Positions 1 to 12,346 of a stretch of DNA of 64,000 bases are shown one piece after another. How positions within the stretch are numbered: the first letter of the stretch is position 1; the number at the start of each line of letters is the position of its first letter. The notes below the pieces were generated by a model. That model was not told the origin of the DNA and did not search any database. It saw nothing but the letters and a program-made list of their open reading frames with translations. Made by a program: the position numbers and the translations under genes. Origin of the DNA: Eutypella sp. D-1 (lineage: Eukaryota > Ascomycota > Sordariomycetes > Xylariales > Diatrypaceae); the NCBI GenBank assembly GCA_023313575.1, contig JAJTTP010000012.1, positions 558,001 to 622,000 on the forward strand, written 5' to 3'.

Positions 1-1227
1 CTTGTTGAAGAAGACTATGTAGAGCAGTTAGCCAGCCAATATAGATTGGACCGTCTCCTGCAGAGAGCACCTAGGCAGCGGTACTTGATTCCCCGCTAAA
101 GAGTGGAGAAGAAAAGGGGGTGAAGAGGGTGTGGGGGTGTAGGGGACCTACTCTCGGCAGCGGTCCACCCGTCCGGCTTGCCCCCTATCCACTGATCGTA
201 GCCATGTGTTGTGCCCCAGGAAGTCCAGAGAATCCACCGTAGATACAGGTCGTAGTACTTCCAGAGAATGCTGCTGTTCCTCAGCCACGGGTGGACGTAT
301 GCCGTATCGAAGAGGCTGGCGCGCGAGACGTCGATGGGCACCTGGGGCTTCGCCTTTTCGCTGCGTGGACGGCTGAATATCAATAGCGGGTTCGGATTCG
401 TCTGAAACAGGAGGGTGTAAGTAAACTCTGATCAAGATCCATGACGGTGACACACAGAGGTATGTGCTAGAGGAGCGAGGGTTGGCATGCTTACCTTCGG
501 CGCAAGGTGGAAGCCGTTTCTATGGCAGACGACAACTCTCTTCGTGGGCGCCGTGACTGCCAGATATGACACATCGGAGCTGGTCTCGCCAGATCCCAAT
601 ATCAGGACGGTCTTGTCGACGCCGAACTGCTGCCGGCTCTTGAATTCGGAAGAGTGTAGCACGACGGGGACTCTCTCGACGCCTTCGAGGCGCGGGATGC
701 TGGGCTCGACATGCAGACCTGAGCATATGGCAATAGCATCGAACTCCCACTTGTGCTGCTGGCCGTTGGACGTGTAAACGAGCTCATGGACGCCGTTTAG
801 TCCCTTCTTCAGGCTGGTGATGAGACAGGAGAAGTTCATGTGCGGCCACAGTCCGAAGTGCGTGCAGTAGTCGTTTAGATACTGGACGTAGCGCTCGGCA
901 GTCAGGAAGTCGGTATCATCCTCGACTCTGAAATCGGAGAAGCTGGTGAGCTGCTTCGATGACACGAGCTAATCTCGTCAGTCAGCATCTTGGGAGATAG
1001 CGGCGGGTGCGACACTCGGTGAGGATAGCGCAGGGAATGCTTTTTAAGAAGTGTTGACTAACCTCGGCATTCTCATATATTCTAGTGAGAAATGTGCCAC
1101 CCACGCCGGCTTCGGTTTCGAAGAGTCGGGCCTCGACGGGAGCGGTCCCCAGGGCCTGCTCGGCCGCTAACAGGTATTTGAGGGTCACCAGGCCGGAGGG
1201 CCCTGCCCCTATCACAGCGACGCGCAT
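1..1227 (-). CDS. FMO-like flavin-dependent monooxygenase, partial (3' end off the left edge)
   Basis: Predicted FAD/NADPH-dependent oxygenase of the flavin-containing monooxygenase family. Exons on the minus strand are 1063-1227, 495-968, 152-401 and 1-57 (continuing past the edge). Introns are 969-1062, 402-494 and 58-151, all GT-AG and all keeping frame, giving about 315 residues here. The ATG at 1227 opens directly into MRVAVIGAGPSG, the N-terminal FAD-binding GxGxxG loop. A second dinucleotide-binding loop, GSGETSSD, lies near residue 175, preceded by the family-like stretch VVLHSSEFKS. The C-terminal part has aromatic FMO-type sequence (HPWLRNSSILWKYYDLYLRW). The natural substrate cannot be read from sequence; fungal members oxidise N- or S-containing metabolites or act in secondary metabolism. 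No biosynthetic neighbours are visible on this side. Family call is firm; substrate unknown. Confidence 0.88.
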
Positions 1228-4200
1228 GGTCAGTTATAATATAGCAACGAAAATCATATAGCAACTAGGTTTTCTCCAGTGTGAAGGCAAAGTGCTTCTT
1301 TTTTTTTCGAAGATTGGGCAACCATCTTTTAATAGAAAAGCCACAAATCTCACACAGGTAACCTTTTGGGGGATTTCACGCTGCGATACACATACATCTG
1401 AATTAGCCTCGCCGGTCTAGTCAAGTACCGTCAGAGTTTGTCATATTCAATGGCCGTTCAGGCGCGAGGTCGCACCATATGTAGGGCCTGATGGTTCACG
1501 GCGAGATGGTAGGTGAGACCTGCGTCGAATCAGGGGCGCACGCTCTGACTCCTCGAGTCGATATTAGTCCAGCTGACAGGACACATAAGGAGACTTGAGG
1601 ATTGGAGGTGTCCTAGCTTGACAGATAAGACGAAAGCACCGTTGTGAGAGGTGTGATAAACTACTTGTGTATCGTCAGGACCGAGGTACCGCCATACGAT
1701 CCATGCCGTAGAAGAGAACTTCAAGAGGGATGGTCTCCAACAATAATGAATGTTAATTCGACAGGGTACGATACTAGACGATTCCTTGTGTCACGACTTA
1801 CCATGTGATCATGAGCAGGGTTGGAATAACCAGGACTAGAGTGACCGGACGGCACAGGAAGAGCTGGCAAGGAAAGCATCGCTTAGTAGATGCCCATCTA
1901 CTCTTTGCCGCGCACATCAGAAGCTGGTTAGCACCCAAGTGGCTGGCTGACACTTGGCGCCATATCGGCAACACCATGATAACATGGGGTTTGACACAAC
2001 TGAGCGAGGACCAGGCATACACGACGACGGTGACTATTAACCCAACATAGCTTGCGGTTTGTCATGTGGCAAGAGTGAGTCTCATCACATCTACGACACA
2101 CATATATAAGAGGTCCCAAGAGCCCGGAAAAGTAATCGACAGGATCTCGGTATCGTATCAAAATCATCGCCCCAGGCGGCCGTTTGCATCTGCGTCCGAG
2201 ACAGGAACACTTTGTATGCTGGTGCTTGGGCCGCCCCGGCCGCATAATGTCCCAACGCCCGCATATCGGATCCGGGGAGACGGTATAACGGGCTGGGAGG
2301 GAAAAAAAAGAGGCATTGTTTCGGTAGTCTCAGCGAGCCTGCTGTTGGAGTTCTCAGGCTTCTTGGCCGCATGAGGGTATAGATACAGACTACCGTTACC
2401 TGTGCTGATCTGGGGGTTGACGATTTGTTGCGCCAGCCCAACCAGTTGGCTAACCCACCAAAGGCCGTGGTAAGAGTCGTTTTGGTTTGATATCACAAGG
2501 CTGCGGCTGTGAGAGTCTGCACGGCATGAGCTCGTGATGTGTGCTACACGGGGAAGTGTGCTTCAAAGGCACAAACAGCGCCCTGTACGAGTCTAGAAAC
2601 GTGGATAGACTCAGCAACGGTGACACCCACTTTCAAACAGCAAGCCTCGGCCCTTGGGGGGGGGGGTAAAGGGTAGATGGAATGTCACAAGCCACAGTTC
2701 GAGAAGCAGACTGGCGTAGTATCGGCCCGTTGTATTGTGGCTTCGTAAGGAGTCAAGCTTGGCAAGGAGGAGGACAAAGCAAGCAGAACTCCCCCGGATG
2801 AGTGACCGAGTGTAACCGGCGTAAGATTCACCGGCCGTTAGGTCTCTGGGGTTTTTCCTGGGGAAGGTGGCGTTTTTGGCGGCCTTCTTCTCTGAGACAA
2901 AGTACGACATACACGCATCTCCCACTTCCCACAAACTATGAACTACAAATAACTACAGATAGGGCTACGATTCTACAGAATACTGCTTTACAAACCGTCC
3001 TAATAAAATTAAGCATTGGCATGGCAGAAAACAGCGATAGTTGGTTGACGTAGCATCAAATCCTCCATTTCTCCTATATTACATAAACCTCGATATTACA
3101 TAAGCCTCCATATGGAGTTAATCTTGGGAAGACAGCAAGTGTAACAGGAAAGTGAACCAGATTAGGTGAAAAAGACGACATTAAACTAGGTTGAATCGGC
3201 CGAATCGGTCGGTCTGCTGCTGTCGAATATGTCATCCGTCGGGTTTGTAGAAGGTTCACTTACATTCATACTCAGATACCCTGCCAGCCTGCCAAACCCG
3301 CAAGTCCGGCGTTGCCGCATTTGCCGGGCCACTCCGCTAACCCGTAACCCTCCTGATCTCGAGAGAAGTGTGACCTGACGTCAAATAATCGTCGTTCATA
3401 ACGAGGTCGCGGCTCTTTCGGATCGGTATATCGAATAGACTTTGTTTTTTGTTTTTTTCTGGCAGTCTGCTGACTTATAAGATTATATTTTAGCTATTAA
3501 AGCCCGTATTTGGCTAAGTTAGTACATACTAAGTAAATGGGTGGGTTTGGTGGGTGTCTTGCGCGTCTCAAGGGGAGCCCACATATTCCCCTAAATGTCC
3601 CCTTAATACTCCCTAAATAACCCCCTAACTTGCCTCAACTTACCCCCTTTTCGCCGTGGGTCATGGCCATGTTCTGGTCTGTGAGGGCAGAAGCGCGACA
3701 GATAGGCAGCAGTAATATAATAATGGCAATAATAATCGTATAAAAAAACAAACTTACAACTTCAACTCAAACATCTAGAACATACTACAGTGTCAAGTTT
3801 CTTTCCCTGTACTACATCGTTTTATTCTGCTATTGTTTTGTTTTTTTGTTTTTTTCCTGTGAAGTGCAAGTTGTTTTGAAGTTGATCTAGTTCTCGAGGT
3901 TCTACCTACTCTAGATTCGCATGTACTGTGGATGTATAAGCATACATATGTACTTTGACAGAACGGGGAATCCCGTCGTCTCAAGTGTCCGACATTCCCG
4001 CGCGCGGCCGACGTCATTATTCAATTATCCAATCACCAATCCCGAATCTTAGTAATCTTACCTAATAAGTCTAGCAGTTACCTACCCTGCTACCTTTAGT
4101 TGGTAGGGGTCTTGTTATCATCATCATCATCACCACCAACCATCATTACGAAAGTACGACCTAAGTACAACCAACCACTATCGTTACTACCTCTTTTTTT

Positions 4201-4562
4201 TTTACTTCGTTCTTACCTTCCTTTACCCTCCTTATCCTTCACACCTTCCTTGACCTTCCATAAGCGCAGCAGCTGGTTCATCTGCTTATTCATTTCATAA
4301 TCATCGATCCCCCGTCTTATCTGGTTCAATTCAGTTCCGCATTCTCGCATTTTCTTTCCGCGTTAAATCACGTCAAACCCCCTAACCCCCTAACCCCCTA
4401 AACTCCCCTACCTAACCAGCCAGCCAGCCAACCCCTATACCGATTTCCTTTTCTCACACAACAAAACGAACTCCCAATAACAAGTGGTCCATTTACGCTT
4501 TGCTTTTTTCGAAACGAGGCACGTTCCCGAATTCAAAGCCTGGCATCACCACCACCTAAACG
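1228..4562. other. Gene-free stretch upstream of the monooxygenase and sterol acyltransferase genes
   Basis: No coding region could be supported. Short open frames of 60-116 codons overlap one another on both strands, lack recognisable motifs and show no plausible splicing. The interval is a divergent intergenic region serving the monooxygenase (minus, ATG 1227) and the acyltransferase (plus, ATG 4563). From about 3420 to 3850 it contains T-rich tracts and AT-rich sequence. From about 4090 to 4560 it becomes C/T-rich, which looks like the leader of the acyltransferase gene. Confidence 0.6.
4377..4417. repeat. Telomere-like CCCCCTAA tandem repeat in the leader of the sterol acyltransferase gene
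   Basis: Three consecutive CCCCCTAA units are followed by degenerate CCCCTACCTAACC sequence. The unit resembles the ascomycete telomere repeat (TTAGGG on the other strand) with extra C residues. It sits about 150-190 nt before the ATG of the acyltransferase, probably in its promoter or 5' leader. It may be a chance pyrimidine-rich element rather than a true interstitial telomere. Confidence 0.5.
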
Positions 4563-6529
4563 ATGAGCGGCACAAATCTTCACGCGGTGGCTACCACCAG
4601 CCAAGCAAACCGGTACGACAATGAAAACGACCACATACTACGACCACGGCCGCAAAAGCCCCAGCATCCTCAGGTCTCCGAGTTGGCGCGGGAACACAGC
4701 AATGGATCTATCTCCAGTACCCTCTCACTACCTCTAGAAGGTACTGCCTCGGGAGCGACAAGGTAAGCTTTTCAGTCTACGACTTGGCATGATGGGAGGA
4801 GTTAAAGGATGGGCGTGAGGTCGAGGATGAGGTTGAGGACATAGTATAAGGGTGTAAGAGTGTAAGGGTGAGACGGAGAAAGAGAGGAAAAGCTAAGCTG
4901 AGTTTTTATGTTTTTTCGGAATCGCACCCAGCGGTCGTTCCACGCCAGTCGCCGAAAATGCGCCCGAGTCCACCAAAGCGATCGCCAACATGCGCAAACA
5001 AGTACGCGCAGAGGAGAAGCGTCGTCGTCTCTTCCCCTCCACCAACTTCCAGTCGCGCGTTTCCCACTTCGATCCTCAATCCGACTATCACGACTTCCAT
5101 GGCTTCTTCAACCTCTTCTGGATCGGCCTTGCTATCATGGGCATGACTACCATGTTGCGCAATTATAAGGATACCGGCTTTCCTTTCCGCAAGCAGATAT
5201 GGACTCTCTTCACTATCAAGCTTTGGCATTTGGCCATCGCCGATTTCCTTATGGTCGCCAGCACTGCCGTCATCGTCCCGCTCCATAAGAGGTGTCGGGA
5301 CAGCCGCGCCGGCATGACCTGGACCAAGGGGGGTATGCTGATCCAGAGCGCGTATGAGGTCGCTTGGTTGGCCATCTGGATTTCCGTCCCCTTCGTACTG
5401 CAATGGACTTGGACCTCCCAGGTCTTCCTCACCCTACACACCATGGTACTACTGATGAAGATGCATTCCTACATGTTCTACAACGGCCATCTCTCTGAGG
5501 TTGAGCGCCGACTCCGAGCTCTCGACCAGCCTTCCAACCCCGATGCCTCCAAGGCGCCCCTCAACACCTACCCTACGGTTGAGAACCCCCTGGGCGGAGA
5601 GACGCACGGCGAGAAGGAGAAGGATTCAGACGCCAGCGGTTCCGACGTCGGGGAAGAGGAAGAAGACAGCTTGGCACTCCTGCGTGAAGATCTCGCCCGC
5701 GAACTCACCAGCCCCATGGGCAACGTCGCCTACCCGCGCAACCTGACCTGGGCTAACTACATTGACTACCTTCTCTGCCCGACGTTGTGCTACGAACTCG
5801 AGTACCCGCGCACCGCGTCGATCAACCTAACGAACCTGTTTGCCAAGGTGCTGGCCACCTTCGGCTGCATCTTCCTGCTGACCATCATCTCAGAGGAGTT
5901 CATCCTGCCGGTGCTGCAGGAGTCCAAGGCGCACCTCGAGGTCGCGGTCTCGGCCTCGGAAACCCTGCTGATCCTAGCCGAGACCATCTCCTGGCTGCTC
6001 TTCCCCTTCATGCTGACCTTCCTGCTCGTCTTCCTCGTCATCTTCGAGTACGTGCTGGGCGCCTTCGCCGAGATCACGCGCTTCGGCGACCGCCACTTCT
6101 ACAGCGACTGGTGGAACAGCACCGACTGGATGGAATTCAGCCGCGAGTGGAACATCCCCGTGTACAGTTTCCTGCGCCGACACGTCTACGCCACCTCGGC
6201 CCCCCGCATCGGTCGCGGCATGGCCACCCTCATCACCTTCCTCATCTCCGCCGTCGGCCACGAGATCGTCATGGCCTGCATCACCAAGAAGATCCGCGGC
6301 TACGGCTTCATCTGCCAGATGATGCAGCTCCCCATCGTGGTCCTCCAACGCACCCGCTGGGTCCGCGCCCACAAGACCGCAAACAACGTCCTTTTCTGGG
6401 CCAGCATGATTTTGGGCCTGAGCTTGGTACGTCTCCGCTCCCCCCTCCCCCAACATCCGTACCCTCACAGTCTTCATGGTTCAAACTAACAAAAATATGT
6501 AGATTTGCTCTCTTTACGTCTTGATTTGA
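4563..6529 (+). CDS. ARE2: Sterol O-acyltransferase (ACAT/Are-type, MBOAT family)
   Basis: Makes sterol esters from acyl-CoA and ergosterol or its precursors at the ER membrane, supplying lipid droplets. Exons are 4563-4762, 4932-6426 and 6503-6529, giving 573 residues. Introns are 4763-4931 (GTAAGC...CCCAG) and 6427-6502 (GTACGT...TGTAG, with CTAAC just upstream); the last exon codes only ICSLYVLI. The protein has a polar N-terminus of about 110 residues followed by many hydrophobic membrane segments. An acidic loop (EEEEDS) lies around residue 300. The ACAT signature FYSDWWN is at residues 456-462, and the presumed active-site His is in SAVGHEIVMA at about residue 510. Both features distinguish sterol and diacylglycerol acyltransferases from other MBOAT members. 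FYSDWWN and overall length favour the sterol enzyme over DGAT1. The fungus may carry only one such gene, so ARE1 versus ARE2 is nominal. Confidence 0.9.
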
Positions 6530-7819
6530 GTAATTGTGATATTGCATGAGCTGAGCTGGTTCTATCCAGCGTCTTTTGTCTTTCGTCGCGTGCTATGTCG
6601 AGAGAGAACAAAAAAGGGAGGAAGCAGTGTACGAGAAGAGTGCCTTCATTTACTATTTACAAAATAGCATTGCTACTAAGTCCGAGATGATACCCCCCCC
6701 CCAATCTCCATACCCCATGCCACTTCTGCTTTTTTCATAAGTTTAGAATTCAGGCGAGGACGAGAGAGAGAGAGAAAGAATGTGTACGATAGGCTAGGCG
6801 GGCGGCGCAGGAGCGGAAAGTGAGATATCGTTTAACCACATATACATGCTTTACAAGCGAAAATTTTCCTAATTCCTTTTTTCAACATATGAATAAGTGT
6901 CGGTCGATACATTCACATCGGTCTTAACCAGCAAGGGGGGAGAGAGAGAGGGTTTGCGTCTTTAGCCTGGGCCTGTTGTTTTCTTGGAGTAAAAGCGGCA
7001 GCTGGTCGTGACGGTGCGGTGCGTATGTATGTTGCTTTTTTGATTTTTTGAATTTTTTTTTTCATTTCATCTTTTTTTGTGTCTTCCGTCACCGTTTATC
7101 TACCTGTTGAGAGAAGGCAGATGATGGGCGATGCGATGCGAGTCTGTCCTGTCTGGTCTTGTGTCTCCCTAACTACGCACGTCCTTGATACGTGCTCGTG
7201 CTCGTACTCGTGCTCTCCCCGTGGCCATAGGCAAAAATCGCATACGCGACTAGAGAGAGAGTATAAGATAGGTTGGACGTATACGTGTATGTTATGTATA
7301 TCTAATCGAAGAAACAAATGTCTGAATTTCACGGGTGTAGTTACATGTGCATGTTTATTGAATGAATGCGCCGGTATCTGAAAGAAGATGCGACCCAACC
7401 TAGAGAGAAACAGTTGTAGCGGAGTGGCAAACTGATGTCGAGGTTCAGCGCTGCTTTACTCGATGTTAACCTTGGCAGTATGAGGCTATACAAGTCGACT
7501 TTCCTCCGTACCTAACTACACACACTCAAACGCACCGCGATCTACACCTCAGACGACACAATTCAGGAGCACTGGCATATCCGGTGTAGTCTGCGCCTCC
7601 TTGACACTCCCTTTTGAATTATTGTTAAAGCCCTTCCTATTCTAGATATCTAGCAAGATAGATACCACGTTTCTAAATACGAAAAGTTCCGAACACTATC
7701 TGTCTTCGCTATCCTGCCTCTGCCTCTCGCACCCATCCATCCCCGACTTATGGACCGTAGACGCAACTGGTCACCGCACGGCTTTGTGTGAGCCTCGTCT
7801 GACCTGCATGATAGGTACC

Positions 7820-8000
7820 TTGTGTCGCAACCAATGAGAGCAGCCTACTATGGTTGTGGGGCTCTCTCCCATAAATGGAGCCACGGGGTAAAATTCCCCC
7901 GCTCTCTTCTATATATAGGCTTTCTAGATAGCTTTTCTTTTGTTAGAACTTAGAAAAATAAAAGATCAGTTCCATCTGTATTACGACGCTCCTTATATTG
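7820..8000. repeat. Possible LTR-like remnant (weak)
   Basis: The segment has a compact promoter-like layout. It starts near TGTGTCGCAACCAATGAG, has short repeated GAGCC/GGCTC and GGGG/CCCC blocks, a TATATATAGG box at about 7911, and an A/T-rich trailer. Such layouts occur in solo LTRs of fungal retrotransposons. No second copy, clear TG...CA ends or target duplication could be found, so this is only a suggestion. Confidence 0.2.
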
Positions 8001-8030
8001 AGTATACTGGATGCGATACCTTGGCGTCAA

Positions 8031-8056
8031 GCACTGCTTTTTTAACCTCAGCGAAG
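8031..8056 (+). repeat. Direct copy of a GCACTGCTTTTTTA transposon-end motif
   Basis: GCACTGCTTTTTTAACCTCAGCG followed by AAGGGGATG matches the left end of the element at 8463 (GCACTGCTTTTTTAGCCCTCACGG followed by AGGGGATG). A third copy in the same orientation is at 8395-8413. These look like partial ends of one small-element family. Confidence 0.6.
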
Positions 8057-8143
8057 GGGATGATGTGGACATGAGGTAGAGGAGTTGGGGCCAATTATGT
8101 GAATAATCCGGGTTGCGTACCCACTAATGGCCCGGTCTGGAGC

Positions 8144-8381
8144 TCCCGAGAAGAAACCGGACGGGTCTCAAAACTGCCATTTAAACATTACGTTTATAAG
8201 TACACCTAACTACGCGCATAACTGATTATAATATCTTTCAAAATTATATATCGTAAATTAGGCATTAAATAATTTAACGAAATTTTTTAACTGATATTTT
8301 AGTAGTTATATAAATTATTACGAACTTTTTAAACTGCTATTTACGCTATAGAGGGGAGACCCGTCCGGTTTCTTCTCGGGA
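8144..8381. mobile_element. MITE-like element with 26-bp perfect terminal inverted repeats
   Basis: The 26-bp sequence at 8144-8169 (from TCCCGAGAAGAAACCGG to GGGTCTC) is repeated exactly, inverted, at 8356-8381. About 15-20 bp outside each arm also match imperfectly when inverted (GGTCTGGAGC against GGCTTGGGGG), so the true ends may lie further out. The 186-bp centre is very AT-rich and has no coding capacity. A non-autonomous DNA transposon is the simplest reading. No target-site duplication could be assigned, so the superfamily is unknown. Confidence 0.75.
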
Positions 8382-8394
8382 CCCCCAAGCCCGG

Positions 8395-8413
8395 TGCACT
8401 GCTTTTTTAGCCC
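8395..8413 (+). repeat. Second direct copy of the GCACTGCTTTTTTA end motif
   Basis: GTGCACTGCTTTTTTAGCCCC lies immediately right of the 26-bp TIR element and about 70 bp left of the third copy. Three direct copies within 450 bp plus one inverted copy at 8971-8994 indicate nested or broken copies of one small element. Confidence 0.6.
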
Positions 8414-8462
8414 CGAGGTTCTGACCATGCGCTTATGCCGGTTGGTAGGGTCCGGAAGTTTC

Positions 8463-8994
8463 ATTTTGCACTGCTTTTTTAGCCCTCACGGAGGGGATGG
8501 AGTATGGAGGCTGATCCATAGATAGGATAAGCTAGGCCACAATACTATGTATGAGCACGAAGCTGTACGGCTTCCAACGCCGAAAATATCAACGATAACC
8601 AGTCTCTGCCTTTATAATAACTACTAGCATTACACTATTGCTACTACATCCTATAATTTCTTACAACTACCACTGATCCCATCATTATTCCTTCAAATTT
8701 CAATGCTCAAAAGTAATTTTCACCATTTTTATGTAAAGAAAGTGAACATCGACGGTAGTAACACAGGTGGCAGTGGTGCAGCGAAAGCGGTAGGTAGTTC
8801 AATATGTTTTTCACCACACCTGTATGTTTAATCTAGACCCTTATATCATATGAATATTCTGTGTAGATTATTGTGCTTTCTAGAATTGTCTTCTACAGAG
8901 CATTCACGGATGTTGTGGCTTTCGCCGTCTACCTAGGTACCCGCCCGAACGCCAGGGCAACGGCGCGGGCGAGGCTTAAAAAGCAGTGCAAAAT
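8463..8994. mobile_element. Second MITE-like element, imperfect TIRs of about 24 bp
   Basis: The left end ATTTTGCACTGCTTTTTTAG is mirrored by CTTAAAAAGCAGTGCAAAAT ending at 8994, allowing one shift in the T run. The interior of about 480 bp codes for nothing recognisable. Flanking bases give no clear target-site duplication. With the two extra direct copies of the same end motif to the left, this suggests a hotspot for insertion of the same family or deletion derivatives of a longer element. Confidence 0.65.
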
Positions 8995-11694
8995 TAGGTG
9001 AGACGGGATCGAATACGCGCCTATATTCATATGACCTTCCCGGGCTTATTACGTGCAGCCTGAGAAGCATTGCTCTACGTCATCAGGTATAGTGTGAAGA
9101 AAAACTCAGGAGACATAAGTACTTTTCATGCAAATATTCAACTTCTAATTTGCATGCCACAGCACGGGGATCCCACCGACTAATAACTCAAGCACTGGAC
9201 TGGTAGAAAGATATGCTTACCTAGGAAAATGGAAGGGATTGTTATGTGTAGATATGATATAGCCCCCTTCATGGAACTCGTTCGTAGATGTAGGTAACAT
9301 AGACAGCGTGTCAGGTGATAAGCAGGAGTGCGGGCGTGTAGGTAACGTATACCATGTCCGACCGCGCTGCTCGGGGCGATATGGAAAAGTTCGGGTTCAG
9401 CTTCGGAATCCAAGGTCCGTCCCGTTCCCGGGTTCGGGGATCTACGAAGCAGCCAAGGTCAACTTATGGTCTGCATATGATAAACTACCTAGCATGGAAC
9501 CTTGTGGGTTTGCGGCTAATACATACAAGACAAGGAACACGCATGTGGGCACAAGGCACAGGATCAAACGATAATTATATCGCATCATACGAGTGAAGTC
9601 CGGGCGACCACTCACATTACTTCCCCTATCTACGGAGTATGTAAACTGCTAACTGGAATTCATAATTATGCGGGACAACATTCCCACCAATTCCAAAGAG
9701 CATGGCTGTAACTTCACGTCACACCCGACTAATTATCTAGCCATCGGCGCATGCAAGTCACCCGCTAGATCTCTACAATTACTCATCCGCCCGTTCACCG
9801 CCGAATCGGGACGACCGAACGGAAGCTTCGGGTCCGGCCGAAGCGCCCGAACGACCCACGGCCCATTGGCCTAACCCCAAACCCGTAAGTTGCACCCACC
9901 CACAGACAGCGGCGGGAAAAGGGTCTTTTCAACAGCTAATAATGACGGATCGTTTATTCTGTCCGGGAACATGCTATGCATCAGCCTTACCAACGACCTC
10001 AGCTGACATGACATATGGGTCACCCAGGTAGGTCGGCAGTTCACTAGGTAGCTCTGGGCTCCGCATTCGCGGACGGAGAGCAGCGAGAATGACAAAAAGC
10101 GCACAATGAGAGCCGAGCGTCGTCAACTGCCATGTTCGCTGCCGGCCCATTATAGGTAGCGATAATGGACCAGGCAATTATAGCATAGACACCCGATCGT
10201 GCGAGGAGAGAGACTCGGGGCGTCAGGACTCTTGTCGGACCGCCCCTAACCTGATCGGAGTCCGGGCTCGGAGCCACGCCTGCTTGCCTCGCTCCCTTCC
10301 TCCTTTTCTTGCCCATCTTTCCGTCTATGTGTCTAGTCGTCGCGCGGCTTATACCTGCATATCTGCCGAAGGGAAAAAGAGGCATTTCTTCAGCTCTCCG
10401 GTGGCAACATGACTTGAAAGTCTATCTATCTCTTTCGGGCGGGTGTATAGATTAATACTCATTGCACATCAGATTTATAGTCAACTGAAGCCACCAGCAG
10501 GTGGCTACAAATCAACTGTGTAGATGGCTATTCAGATATAGTAGGTAATATATAGAAATGGCCATGTATATGGAGACCTAGATGGGCAGACGGACCACAT
10601 ATAGAGAGAAAACATCTAAAATTGAAAATACTTAATGCACATTCCAGCCAGCTGGCCAACTCCCAAACCGACTATATAGTATCCGAGTCGCCGAAAGACA
10701 TTGCGCATAGTAATTTCAAGGGGGAAAAACAAGATCGACATCGCGTTACGCTTCGTCGCGCTCCGCCGTATTGGATTCAGCGTATGCACATGTATACTAC
10801 CTGCTTAGCCTTCCTCGTCTTGCCTTGCTTGATATCCATTCGGTCTTCCCACCTGCCTGAGTTCGTGAAGTCCGACCGATCCATGACCCCCCTTCAATCG
10901 AGCAAGACTTGCACTGTTATTCATTTAACTTAATTTTTGTTCTCCTGTCTGGTTACTTTTCATCATCGCATGGTTTCGCAGACCCCATATACATAGTCAC
11001 CCGCTCCTTTACCCCCCCCCTATCACTGTCTCCGGGCATTCTCTTGTTAGTTTCATCTGATACCAATACCATGCCATCCCGCCCATCCCAGTTTGCCTTG
11101 TCGCCGCCCGGTCACGCCTAATCTGGTTCCGTAGCATTTCATAGCTGGAAGAAAAAAAAATTAAAATCACACCAGAATGGAATTCCCATCACGATCCTGT
11201 CATTTCGTTTTTCTCATCGTCGTTCCCGTTATAGGGGGGGCCGAGCGAGTTTGTGTGTATGTATATGTGTGATGGATGATGTGTCGTGTCGTGTCTTCAT
11301 TTCGTATCTAAAAAGGTGGCTTTACAACAAGCAAATAAACAGGTAATCAAAAAACCATCAACAGCACACACACACGCACACACATACTGCAGAACCTTCG
11401 GTTTGCCTCTTTTCCATCCTTCATCATCATCATTCTCCTCCCCCCGGACCCCCTTCTTCTCTCCTTACATTCGTTCATTCGTTTCCCGTTCTCCTTCGCG
11501 TTCCTTCGTCATCGTCATCAGGTATCAATCAGGATGCTCAACAGGTAATAATCCAAGAAACAGTGAAAAAAACGAACGAATGTTATCGTCATGTATGAGA
11601 AACATAAAATAAAAAGGAATTAGGAAAAGACAAAGATAAATAAATGGTTAAATGTCATAAAAGTGTAAACAAAACATCCCCTTATCTGTCTGTA

Positions 11695-11719
11695 TCTCTC
11701 TCTCTCTCTCTCTCTCTCT
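11695..11719. repeat. TC/GA dinucleotide microsatellite
   Basis: About twelve uninterrupted TC units in non-coding DNA between the acyltransferase and J-domain genes. Confidence 0.95.
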
Positions 11720-12346
11720 TGCCATCGATCGCCCTTGCACTCCGTAACCCGAATCAACCGCCCGCCGTCCCATGAGTGAGTAAAGTAGTGATATAAAAAA
11801 AGTTGGCCTTGAACTCCCATGTAAATGATTGATAAAAGTGAGCGACTGTAATGCCTCGAAAACTTCGTGAGGTTGGAGTAGGGTAGTAGTAGGGGAAAGT
11901 AAAAACCAATAACCGCTCAGATGCATGAACTATATATGTATGTATACTTGTAGATAAAAAGAGGAAGATGAAATGCGCACATGATGGAAAACATTTGAAA
12001 ACAGTTGTAGCGAAACGACCTCGACCTTTCAGATAGGGCGAGAATTGAAGACCGCGTTCGGAGGGGGGGGATTGTTGTTGCCGTGTCCAGTCCTGTATTC
12101 CTTGGGGCCATGGTGCCAACACACCAGATAGGCAACATAAGAGCTGGCTGGGGGGACACCAGAAATTGGTATCAGGTGCCGCTGTCGTGGAGCATGACGT
12201 TTCTACCTCGGCGGCCGGCCAGCGATAATCCTGACAGCGATACCAGTCCCCTCCATGCAGAAGAGTTCATTATCACCCCACATCACTCCAACGGACGTAA
12301 TTCCTAGCAGTTCGGCAGGGTAATCATGCTACCCGGTGGCACACGC

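Larger units (their letters stand above)
6530..12346. other. 5.8-kb gene-free region containing nested small inverted-repeat elements
   Basis: No convincing coding sequence. The first few hundred bases are the 3' flank of the acyltransferase gene, T-rich with GA-rich runs near 6760 and 6930. The segment 7820-9000 holds small transposon-like repeats, described separately. From 9200 to 12300 short overlapping frames occur on both strands without motifs. A TC microsatellite lies at 11695-11719, and the last few hundred bases are the 3' flank of the convergent J-domain gene. Confidence 0.6.

Noticed and set aside
5787..6524. 245-codon second frame inside the sterol acyltransferase gene
   Set aside because: His/Arg/Leu/Pro-rich shadow of the GC-rich acyltransferase exon; the other frame has the conserved motifs.
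10622..11121. Possible small secreted or membrane protein
   Set aside because: Hydrophobic patches come from pyrimidine-rich DNA; no N-terminal signal peptide and no splice signals that extend it.
11695..11719. CRISPR-like or other regular array
   Set aside because: Only a dinucleotide microsatellite; no repeat-spacer structure occurs in the window.
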